From the NCBI GenBank assembly GCA_900103495.1, contig FMWZ01000018.1:1-64000 (forward strand): a stretch of DNA of 64,000 nucleotides, in the 5' to 3' direction. How positions within the stretch are numbered: position 1 is the stretch's first letter; every line of letters begins with the position of its first letter. This DNA comes from Lachnospiraceae bacterium G11 (GTDB lineage Bacteria > Bacillota > Clostridia > Lachnospirales > Lachnospiraceae). Both the position numbers and the translations under genes were made by a program. Positions 50,741 through 58,869 of this stretch are shown here, piece after piece. The notes under the pieces were generated by a model, which worked only from the letters and a program-made list of their open reading frames with translations, had not been told where the DNA came from and ran no database searches.

Positions 50741-52029
50741 TGGAAGGGAATAAAAAGCAAACTTACAAAGATGTGTTCTCACAAAAAGAATTCATGAAAA
50801 TGACTATAGCTGCATTAATCAATAGATTTGGAGATTCTATTGATGCCATAGCAAGCACCTGGATTGTTTATGAACTTACTAAGAGTGCAGCTTGGTCGGC
50901 GACTGTCTATGCTGTTAATGCTCTCCCCACAGTGCTTATTACACCTTTAGCAGGACCCTGGGTCGAAGGACGGAATAAGAAGGCAATAATGATAGTAACA
51001 GATATTATTAGATGCTTAATTGTCGCTGCGGTTGCAACTTTATTCCTGATGGGAGGATTAAAGCCCTGGATGTTAATCGTATCCAACCTGATAATATCCA
51101 CTGTGGAGGCATTCAGAGGTCCGGCAAATATGGCTTTGACGCCCAATCTTTTAGAGGAAAAGCTATACTCAAGAGGGCTGGCTCTTGAATCCTCACTTAC
51201 TAATATTGTGCAACTGATTGGCACAGCGGCTGCGGCAGGTATAATAGCTTTTGTAGGTGTATCGGGGGCGCTATATATAGATATGGTTACTTTTATCCTT
51301 TCTGCAGCCATCATTGTTTTCGTTGATACTCATGAAAAGGACATTCAGAAGGTTAAGTTTGAGGTAGCCTCATACTTCAGAGATTTGAAAGATGGATTTA
51401 AATATGTATCCAGAGATAGAGCAATAGTATTTTTCTTGGTGTATGTTGTATTTATAAATGCAATCTTGGTGCCCCTCAACAGTTTACAGGCTCCTTTGGC
51501 ATCGGAGATACTTAACGGGGGTGCAGAAATGCTATCAGTTATATCAGTTTCCACCACGATAGCTATGCTTGTTGGGACAGCAATTTATCCTGAGGTATTA
51601 GATAAATTGGGGAACAGGATGGTTGTCGGGATTGTAGGGCTTGGAATAGCCGTATTCTACGGAGCGATAATACTGTTCCAACCTGTATATGGAAACAAAT
51701 TCCTGACATACATTGTAGTAGCGGCTACAAGCTTTATTCTGGGAACAGCAATTGCATTTGGACAGAGTCTGGTAAATGTATTGTTTATGTCAAAGGTAAA
51801 CAAGGAGTATATAGCAAGGGCATCTGGAATATGTACGGCTGGTTCAGCTGCAGCGACACCGGTGACATCATTTGTCATAGGATCAATAGTTACCTTTGTC
51901 AGCATAAGATGGACATTTATAGGCGCAGCAATTGCAGCGCTAATTGTTACCGCTTTAGTAATTAAGAGTGAGGTTCTCGGCGACGAAGAAGCTAATGGAC
52001 TAAGTGATATCATGCCAGAGGAGGTATAG
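50740..52029 (+). CDS. MFS exporter of the RiPP locus
   Basis: A 429-residue major-facilitator protein of the DHA3-like group, with 12 helices (NRFGDSIDAIASTWIVYELT and AVNALPTVLITPLAGPWVEG are the usual helix-1/2 segments). Placed right after the radical SAM gene (TAATG overlap), it most likely exports the finished peptide or gives self-protection, a job done by ABC transporters in most such loci. Typical substrate-binding residues cannot be assigned. Confidence 0.82.
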   Translation: MEGNKKQTYKDVFSQKEFMKMTIAALINRFGDSIDAIASTWIVYELTKSAAWSATVYAVNALPTVLITPLAGPWVEGRNKKAIMIVTDIIRCLIVAAVATLFLMGGLKPWMLIVSNLIISTVEAFRGPANMALTPNLLEEKLYSRGLALESSLTNIVQLIGTAAAAGIIAFVGVSGALYIDMVTFILSAAIIVFVDTHEKDIQKVKFEVASYFRDLKDGFKYVSRDRAIVFFLVYVVFINAILVPLNSLQAPLASEILNGGAEMLSVISVSTTIAMLVGTAIYPEVLDKLGNRMVVGIVGLGIAVFYGAIILFQPVYGNKFLTYIVVAATSFILGTAIAFGQSLVNVLFMSKVNKEYIARASGICTAGSAAATPVTSFVIGSIVTFVSIRWTFIGAAIAALIVTALVIKSEVLGDEEANGLSDIMPEEV

Positions 52030-52033
52030 AGAT

Positions 52034-52201
52034 ATGAAAAACAAAACCAAGGTCAGTATTGTAGCAGCTATCTTAATTTCGGTAATTACCTTTGGAAGTG
52101 TCGTCGCTGTAAATCATTTTGATAATGACACCGAATTGGGATATTCAGTGACAGGTGTTAAACTGGTTGACGATTACGAAGATTGGACGAGGAAATCATA
52201 A
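52034..52201 (+). CDS. 55-residue exported peptide, candidate signalling pro-peptide
   Basis: A short frame five bases after the exporter stop, with GAGGTATAGAGAT as ribosome site. Residues 1-8 are basic (KNKTK), 9-27 are a hydrophobic signal-type segment, and the rest is an acidic tail (NDTELGYSVTGVKLVDDYEDW). It resembles the small pro-pheromones (PapR/Shp/Phr type) encoded next to RRNPP regulators, which are exported, trimmed and re-imported. Its stop overlaps the convergent regulator by six bases. Alternatively it is an immunity or anchor peptide. Confidence 0.6.
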   Translation: MKNKTKVSIVAAILISVITFGSVVAVNHFDNDTELGYSVTGVKLVDDYEDWTRKS

Positions 52202-54100
52202 TCGAATATCGTAATCATTAAGTGTATCGGAACAAAGATGATTTGCCATTCCATCTCTGCCAATAATATGGTTGAAACCGCAAGAGATGCGGCCGATAGA
52301 AATTGCCTTTTCTATGCTATTGCTTTTCAAATAAGCGTTACAACAATAAAAGAGAAGTATTGCACGCTCAGAATAATGAAAGGGAGAGGACAGTATCTCT
52401 TGTGGGTCAAACTCTGTAAGTATGTTGTTGAACAAATTATTACGATAGAGATAACGAGCTTGAAGGCAGTACGTCATTGAAAAAGAAGTCATCGCATAAT
52501 GGATATCGACTGACTTGTCCTTCGCCAAAAGCATAAGACGAGAAATAATGTCTTTGGCCTTGTCATAATCCTTCATCATAATCAGTGAGTTGATGATATC
52601 GTTAATTGCTGTCACTTCCTGCCAGGAAAGGCAGAAATTAGATGTTATTTGGGATATGCTTTTGCCTTCATAGACTGTTGATAAAACAGTTTGGGAAACA
52701 CTCAAAGCATTTGAATAGTCGGATTGACGACTAAAATAGTCGGATTTGTATAGAGAGATCATTTGGGAAACTACAGGCTCGTCTTTCCCTTTATTGAAGA
52801 TTTCCAAGTTTTTCAATGAATTGGAAGTATCCTTGTTCTGCACGGATTCTGCCAAGAGTTTGTCTCTAAGAGAAGAATACAATGCCTCTTCTTTATTTCC
52901 ATAAAAGACAAAATCTCTATCAGAATAACCAAGTCGGTTAAGGAGCGCCTCGGAGAGATAAATGCTTGGGTCCTGATATCCGTTTTCAATCTTGGAGAGT
53001 TTTGATTTACTGCAAAGTCCTTTGCATAAAACATCCATAGGGAGATTTTGTTCCTTGCGGAGTACTGAGAGCAGTTTCCCAAAAGTTAATACGCTATTAG
53101 AATATATATCAAATGTGCCGTCTGAATAATTAGAACTGTCTTCATCGAAGTTAATATTTTGAAGTTTCCACGCCGCATCCGGTTGAATATCGCCCCATTC
53201 CTCTGAGAGACCGAATTCTTTCATTTTCCCCATAACATGACCCAAATAACCCGCCTTTAGAAAGGCAAGAGAAGCTATAACGAATCGGATTCGCTCATCA
53301 ATATTTTTACCGGATGTGGCGGCTTTTGTCAGCATCTGAAGAATAAGGGTTTCAGCCTGGAGATTGGGAAGATAATTTTCTAAAGCGGATTGCCTTGCTG
53401 CGTCGGCATAAGGAGCTGCCGATGAATAATCACCCGTCTCAAATAAAAACCTTGCATAGGTGAAATCATAGAAAGCTGAGCAAAGTTTGCTGATTTTATC
53501 AGTGACCAATGCATTTTTAATCTGCTTATTCAACTGAGAGCAGATATTTAATGCCTTTGAATAGCTCTTCAAATCAATGTAAATATTTGCCATCAGTAGA
53601 AGGATTTCTATATCCAGATTGGACAGAAACAGGCTTCTGAAATCAAAGTCATTGAAGCCGGGATGAGATATTGAAATAGATTTAAAAAGCAACTTTACCA
53701 GAACGGACACATCACTTGTGCCAGCTTTATATTGGATAAGACAATATAAGAAGAGTGCTTCCTGATAGTAGTATTTGTTCTGACAATAGTTTAGTTCTCT
53801 GAGCCTTAACAGTTCATCATATGCTTTGTCAAGATTCCAGGTTTCGAGGTAGAAGCGAATATGACGAAGGCAAAGATAACTTTCGAAGTCATCTCGATTT
53901 TTAAAAATAGGGTAAGCTTCACAAGTCACGCCGGCTTTGTTCATAAGCAGCTTGAAAGTTGATGTGCTTGCGCCAAGTTTACCGTTTTCTATATTACTCA
54001 GTGATACTTCTGAGCATATTCCACTTGCCAGCTCTTCTTGCGTAAGCCCGGCATTGGTTCTGGCTTCCCTTATAATATCTCCTGCATTTCTGATGCTCAC
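52196..54100 (-). CDS. RRNPP-type regulator with two XRE-TPR modules
   Basis: A 634-residue protein. Module 1: XRE helix-turn-helix (residues about 8-60, AGLTQEELASGICSEVSLSNIENG) then TPR-like helices to about 310. Module 2: another XRE domain (about 342-395, CKGLCSKSKLSKIENGYQDPS) and a second helical TPR-like half to the end. XRE + TPR is the layout of PlcR/Rgg/NprR peptide receptors, but those have one HTH, so this looks like an internal duplication giving a built-in dimer. It is convergent with the RiPP operon and ends next to the 55-residue peptide, a likely ligand. Confidence 0.78.
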   Translation of the reverse strand: MSIRNAGDIIREARTNAGLTQEELASGICSEVSLSNIENGKLGASTSTFKLLMNKAGVTCEAYPIFKNRDDFESYLCLRHIRFYLETWNLDKAYDELLRLRELNYCQNKYYYQEALFLYCLIQYKAGTSDVSVLVKLLFKSISISHPGFNDFDFRSLFLSNLDIEILLLMANIYIDLKSYSKALNICSQLNKQIKNALVTDKISKLCSAFYDFTYARFLFETGDYSSAAPYADAARQSALENYLPNLQAETLILQMLTKAATSGKNIDERIRFVIASLAFLKAGYLGHVMGKMKEFGLSEEWGDIQPDAAWKLQNINFDEDSSNYSDGTFDIYSNSVLTFGKLLSVLRKEQNLPMDVLCKGLCSKSKLSKIENGYQDPSIYLSEALLNRLGYSDRDFVFYGNKEEALYSSLRDKLLAESVQNKDTSNSLKNLEIFNKGKDEPVVSQMISLYKSDYFSRQSDYSNALSVSQTVLSTVYEGKSISQITSNFCLSWQEVTAINDIINSLIMMKDYDKAKDIISRLMLLAKDKSVDIHYAMTSFSMTYCLQARYLYRNNLFNNILTEFDPQEILSSPFHYSERAILLFYCCNAYLKSNSIEKAISIGRISCGFNHIIGRDGMANHLCSDTLNDYDIRL

Positions 54101-54146
54101 AGTTCTATACCCCCTAACATTTTTGATTTTATCACAAAAAACCCTT

Positions 54147-54217
54147 AAACCACAACATCTTGTATTTTTTGACTCAAAAAACTCTATATTTTATTGAAAG
54201 CCCCCTTATCTTGTGGT
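54147..54217. promoter_or_regulatory. Inverted repeat between the regulator and the next gene
   Basis: AAACCACAA (54147-54155) and TTGTGGTAAA (54211-54220) form an inverted pair about 55 bases apart between the start of the regulator gene and the next promoter. It could be a looped operator for the XRE-TPR protein. Spacing is longer than for a single dyad. Confidence 0.3.
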
Positions 54218-54222
54218 AAACT
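54194..54222 (+). promoter_or_regulatory. Promoter of the TPR/glgB unit
   Basis: TTGAAA (54194-54199), 17-base spacer, TAAACT (54217-54222), 54 bases before the start codon at 54277; ribosome site AGAGGTGATTACC. Confidence 0.6.
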
Positions 54223-54276
54223 TATTCTGAATGAAAGTGGGTTTTTGTATCTCACTAAGTTTTAGAGGTGATTACC

Positions 54277-56865
54277 TTGGATAAGTACGAATACAAAGTA
54301 AGATTGGGCGAAATAGATACCCTTATCATAGACAAAGATTTCGAAGAGGCGGCTATTATTGCGGATTCCATCGACTGGAAACGCGTTAAGAGCGTGAAGA
54401 CTTTGTGTATGATAAGTGACGTTTACAAATATGTGAATAGACTTGAGGATGCTGAAGAGCTCCTTAGTCTGGCTTATGAACGACACCCTTCTTCGAAGAG
54501 TGTTGTTTTTGCGCTCTGCGAGCTGTGCATTAAACTTGACCAGTATGTTCCTGCTCTTGAGTATTATAAGGAATATGTTCAGCTTGCCCCCGACGATTAC
54601 GGAAGATATGTTTTACAGTATAAATTATACGTTGCTCAGGATGTTTCACTTGAGGAGAGAATTGAAGTCCTCCTTGAGTTAAAGAAACATACCCCTATTC
54701 CCAAATGGCAGTATGAGCTGGCATATCTTTATCATCGAATCGGGGATTCCGCAAAGTGTATAGAAGAGTGTGATGAGATTATTCTTTGGTACGGAGAAGG
54801 AAAGTATGTAACCAAGGCCATGGAGCTTAAGATGCAGCATTCTCCCCTTACTCCTACCCAGCAGGCCAAGTACGACACAAAGGATATTACGGGTACACTT
54901 TTCCCCGCAGAGGAGAAACCTTATACAACAGTGATTCCTAACGTGGAGGCTGATACCATTCCCACAGCTCCTCAGATGGCAGAGGATGATCATGTGGCGA
55001 ATTTACAGGTTAAGACTGATGTAGGTGAATACAACACAATTAACCTTCAGAAGGAACTTGCCGACAGCATGAAGGATATGTGGGAAGTGACTCCCGACAA
55101 CCTTATTCGTCCCGTAAGCACATCCCTTCACCCCGGAGATGTTAAGCCTGTTGGTGGGAACGATACGGAAGACTATCCCGACGCATACACCGAGGCAGGC
55201 TTTGTTGAAGACGACCCTATGGCCACAAAAGTTCTTAAAGAAATCAGAGAAGAGAACAATGCAGATGCCGTGGAAGAGGTTTTCTTCAATGATGACAATA
55301 AGAACAACGGATTTGGAGATGACAACTTCGACCACATTCTTGGAATGGAATACGACGGACAGATGTCCATGGTTGTTCCCGAGCAGACAGAGGATGACGA
55401 TACCCAGATAACCGGACAGCTCAGAATTGAAGATATTCTGGCTGAGTGGGAACAGAAGAAGAAAGACAATGAGAAGCAGCTGGAGGAAGAAGTTCGCCAG
55501 AGAGTTTTGGAACACACAGGAAACATTCTGGTAGACTTTGACTTTGCTGTTAGAGACGGTCTCCTTGAGAAACTTGAGAAAGAGCCCATAGACGAGAACG
55601 CTGATTATTCTAATCTGCCCGATTACGATGAGGATGAAGAATATCAGGGTGAGGAAGAGTATACAGAAGAGGAGAATCCCGAAACAGAATATACTGAGGA
55701 GGAGTATCCCGAAGAAGAATACGCAGAAGATGAAAACTTCGAGGATGACTTTGAAGACGCTGAACCTGTAGAAGAAGTTGAAGCAGTAGAAGAAGATACG
55801 GAAACTGTGGAAGATGCTACCGGAGAGATGACTTTCGAGGAAGATCTGGAGACTGAAGAGGCAGAGGAAGAAACTCCTGAAGAACCCGAGGCAATCGCTG
55901 AAACGGAAGCAGTTGAAGAAGAGACTCCCGAAACAATAGAAGAGGAAGCAAAAGAAGAACCTTCTGAGACAGTTGAAGAAAAAGCAGACGAAACCTCTGA
56001 AACTGCAGAAGAAGCTGTAGAGGATAAGGCCGAGAAGGAAGAAGAGGCAGAGAACACAGGAAATGCTGAAGTGGTGGCAGCTGAAGCCGCTGCAGAAGCT
56101 GAGGACAATTCCCCTTCTCCCAGGGAACTTTCAAAGGAAGAGAAGGAGCTTTACGCCTCCTACATTCAGAATAAGAAGATACAGGGACAGCTTGTTAACG
56201 CAGTGGATTCTGTAAGTCTTGCTCCCTACGCAGGCAACCTGATTATCACGGGCGAAGAGGGCATGGACCCTACAACCCTTGCGAAGAATATCATGAAGGA
56301 GATTCAGCTTATTGACAGCAACTTCTCCGGAAAGATTGCCAAGATAAGCGGCAACTCCCTTAATGCGAGAGAACCTTCCGAAATAATCGGAAAGATATCT
56401 AATGGTGCTCTCATTATCGAGAACGCAGGCCGCATGACTCCTGAGACAGCCGACCAGCTGTACAAATCTCTCCAGAACGAGGATGCAGGAATCATTATCG
56501 TAATGGCAGGTACCAAGAAGTCCATAGCCAAACTTATGGACGCAGCTCCCAAGCTCAAGGAGTGCTTTGCAGCACAGATTGATTTGGAAGCACTGGACAA
56601 TGACACACTTGTCAGATTCGGTAAAGAGTATGCTCTTTCACAGGAATACTCAATTGATGAAATGGGACTTCTTGCTCTCCACACCAGAATTTCCGATCAT
56701 CAGACCAGCGACCATGCAGTAACGATGATAGAGGTCAAGAAGATGATTTCCGATGCAATCAGAAATGCCAACAGAAAGAATATCGGTCATTTCTTTGATG
56801 TTTTGTTCGGAAAGCGTTATGATAATGAGGACATGATCATTCTTAAGGAAAAAGACTTCGCATAA
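54277..56865 (+). CDS. TPR protein with acidic linker and AAA-like C-terminal domain
   Basis: An 862-residue protein in three parts. Residues 1-200 are TPR-like helical repeats. Residues about 330-600 are a very acidic low-complexity region (Glu/Val/Thr-rich). Residues about 615-860 resemble the AAA+ CbbX/SpoVK type, but the Walker A equivalent is GEEGMDPTTLAK, without the usual GKT, and Walker B is ALIIENAGRM, so ATPase activity is doubtful. Start TTG 54277 sits five bases after GAGGTGA. It precedes glgB by 14 bases, so they share a transcript. Role unknown; possibly a scaffold. Confidence 0.72.
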   Translation: MDKYEYKVRLGEIDTLIIDKDFEEAAIIADSIDWKRVKSVKTLCMISDVYKYVNRLEDAEELLSLAYERHPSSKSVVFALCELCIKLDQYVPALEYYKEYVQLAPDDYGRYVLQYKLYVAQDVSLEERIEVLLELKKHTPIPKWQYELAYLYHRIGDSAKCIEECDEIILWYGEGKYVTKAMELKMQHSPLTPTQQAKYDTKDITGTLFPAEEKPYTTVIPNVEADTIPTAPQMAEDDHVANLQVKTDVGEYNTINLQKELADSMKDMWEVTPDNLIRPVSTSLHPGDVKPVGGNDTEDYPDAYTEAGFVEDDPMATKVLKEIREENNADAVEEVFFNDDNKNNGFGDDNFDHILGMEYDGQMSMVVPEQTEDDDTQITGQLRIEDILAEWEQKKKDNEKQLEEEVRQRVLEHTGNILVDFDFAVRDGLLEKLEKEPIDENADYSNLPDYDEDEEYQGEEEYTEEENPETEYTEEEYPEEEYAEDENFEDDFEDAEPVEEVEAVEEDTETVEDATGEMTFEEDLETEEAEEETPEEPEAIAETEAVEEETPETIEEEAKEEPSETVEEKADETSETAEEAVEDKAEKEEEAENTGNAEVVAAEAAAEAEDNSPSPRELSKEEKELYASYIQNKKIQGQLVNAVDSVSLAPYAGNLIITGEEGMDPTTLAKNIMKEIQLIDSNFSGKIAKISGNSLNAREPSEIIGKISNGALIIENAGRMTPETADQLYKSLQNEDAGIIIVMAGTKKSIAKLMDAAPKLKECFAAQIDLEALDNDTLVRFGKEYALSQEYSIDEMGLLALHTRISDHQTSDHAVTMIEVKKMISDAIRNANRKNIGHFFDVLFGKRYDNEDMIILKEKDFA

Positions 56866-56879
56866 GGGGGCTACGCCAT

Positions 56880-58796
56880 ATGGCAGAGAAGGTATTTATT
56901 TCAGAGGACGACCAGTATTTATTTGCTCAAGGTTCTCATTATGATATCTACAAGAAGCTTGGTGCGCACATTTCTGTTGAGAACAAAGTCAGAGGCACAT
57001 ACTTTGCGGTATGGGCTCCCAATGCTGCATATGTAAATGTGGTGGGATCATTCAACGAATGGAATGAATGGTCACACCCCATGACCAAATTAGGACCCGG
57101 AGGAATCTGGGCTCTTTTTGTACCCGGAGTCGGAGAGGGTGATATTTACAAGTACCTGATAACCACTCCATCCAACGAGAAGATCTACAAGGCAGATCCC
57201 TTTGCAAACTACAGTGAGCTAAGACCGGCAACCGCTTCGGTTGTAACGGATTTATCAGGCTTTGACTGGGAAGATTCCAAGTGGCTTAAGAAGAGATCCA
57301 AGGTTGATAAACAAAGAGAACCCCTTGCAATTTACGAGTGCCATATCGGTTCATGGATGAAGCATCCCAACGGAACTGAGGATGGTTTCTATTCCTACAG
57401 AGAGTTCGCCGACAGAATAGTAAAGTACTTAAGCGAAATGAAATATACTCATGTGGAACTCATGGGTATAGCAGAGTATCCCTTCGACGGTTCCTGGGGA
57501 TATCAGGTAACCGGTTATTACGCTCCCACAGCAAGATACGGAGAGCCCAAGGACTTTATGTATCTTATAAACGAACTTCACAAAAATGACATCGGTGTCA
57601 TCCTGGACTGGGTACCTGCTCATTTCTGTCCTGATGCCCACGGCCTTGGAAGATTCGACGGAACCTGCATTTACGAAGATCCCGACCCCAGAAGAGGGGA
57701 GCATCCCGAGTGGGGAACCAAGATATTCAATTATGGCAAAACCGAAGTCCGCAACTTCCTCATTGCCAATGCAATCTATTGGATGAAAGAGTTCCATGTG
57801 GACGGATTAAGAGTTGACGCTGTTGCCTCCATGCTGTATCTGGATTACGGCAAGAAGGATGGACAGTGGCTTCCAAACATTTACGGCGGCAACAAGAACC
57901 TTGATGCCATAGAATTTTTCAAGCACTTAAACTCCATTATTCACAAGATGGATCCCGGCTTTATGACCATCGCTGAGGAATCCACCGCGTGGCCCAAAGT
58001 TACCGCTCCTCCGGAAGAGGACGGACTTGGCTTCTCCTTCAAGTGGAATATGGGCTGGATGCATGACTTCTGTGAATACATGAAACTTGACCCTATTTAC
58101 AAGAGGGATAATCATTACAACATGACTTTTGCCATGAGCTACAATGAGTCGGAGAATTATATTCTTCCTCTGTCTCATGATGAGGTTGTTCATCTTAAGT
58201 GCTCAATGGTTGGGAAGATGCCCGGATACGAAGTAGATAAGTATGCAAATCTTCGTGCCGGATATACTTTCATGTTTGGCCATGCGGGAAAGAAGCTTTT
58301 ATTCATGGGCCAGGAGTTTGCCCAGGAGAGAGAGTGGAGTGAAGCCAGAGAGCTTGACTGGTTCCTGCTTTCCAAGCCCTTGAACAAAGGAATGCACGAT
58401 TACGTAAAAAGGCTTCTTGAGATTTACCGCAAATACCCTGCCATGTACAGGCATGACAACAACTGGGGTGGCTTCGAGTGGCTTTCAGCAGATGATAAGG
58501 ATTACAGTACTTACGCTTTCTACAGAAGAGACGAGTCAGGTAAGAACAACATTCTCTTCGTTCTAAACTTCACACCTGTAAAGAGAGAAGGCTTCAGAGT
58601 GGGGGTTCCCTTCGACACTAAATATAAACTTCTCCTTAACAGCGACGATAAGGAGTTTGGCGGAAACGGCAATGTGGTACCTGCCACTCTTAAAGCAGAG
58701 AAAATTGAGGCTAATTTCAAGGAACTTTCCATTGGCTTCGACCTTCCTGCTTTCTCGGCAGAGGTATTTGTTTTTGACAGTCCTAAAGAAAAATAA
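56880..58796 (+). CDS. glgB: 1,4-alpha-glucan branching enzyme
   Basis: A 638-residue GH13 enzyme that makes alpha-1,6 branches in glycogen. A CBM48-like N-terminal domain (about 10-120) is followed by the catalytic barrel: nucleophile Asp313 in GLRVDAVASM, acid Glu366 in IAEESTAWP and Asp434 in LSHDEVV. Length matches GlgB. It follows the TPR/AAA-like protein by 14 bases. Classical Lachnospiraceae store glycogen, so the role fits. Ends at a strong terminator. Confidence 0.95.
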   Translation: MAEKVFISEDDQYLFAQGSHYDIYKKLGAHISVENKVRGTYFAVWAPNAAYVNVVGSFNEWNEWSHPMTKLGPGGIWALFVPGVGEGDIYKYLITTPSNEKIYKADPFANYSELRPATASVVTDLSGFDWEDSKWLKKRSKVDKQREPLAIYECHIGSWMKHPNGTEDGFYSYREFADRIVKYLSEMKYTHVELMGIAEYPFDGSWGYQVTGYYAPTARYGEPKDFMYLINELHKNDIGVILDWVPAHFCPDAHGLGRFDGTCIYEDPDPRRGEHPEWGTKIFNYGKTEVRNFLIANAIYWMKEFHVDGLRVDAVASMLYLDYGKKDGQWLPNIYGGNKNLDAIEFFKHLNSIIHKMDPGFMTIAEESTAWPKVTAPPEEDGLGFSFKWNMGWMHDFCEYMKLDPIYKRDNHYNMTFAMSYNESENYILPLSHDEVVHLKCSMVGKMPGYEVDKYANLRAGYTFMFGHAGKKLLFMGQEFAQEREWSEARELDWFLLSKPLNKGMHDYVKRLLEIYRKYPAMYRHDNNWGGFEWLSADDKDYSTYAFYRRDESGKNNILFVLNFTPVKREGFRVGVPFDTKYKLLLNSDDKEFGGNGNVVPATLKAEKIEANFKELSIGFDLPAFSAEVFVFDSPKEK

Positions 58797-58811
58797 ATAT
58801 TTGTCCGAAAT

Positions 58812-58840
58812 AAGAGGTGAGAGTATCACCTCTTTTTATT
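58812..58840 (+). terminator. Intrinsic terminator
   Basis: AAGAGGTGA (58812-58820) with TCACCTCTT (58826-58834), loop GAGTA, followed by TTTATT. Ends the TPR/glgB transcript. Confidence 0.88.
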
Positions 58841-58869
58841 TGTTGACTTTTTCTGTTTGGAGAACATGT

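Noticed and set aside
55644-56134. Long Ser/Ala/Leu-rich frames on the minus strand in the TPR gene
   Set aside because: They are the antisense of the Glu-rich region of the 862-residue protein; codon periodicity and the ribosome site support only the + strand gene.
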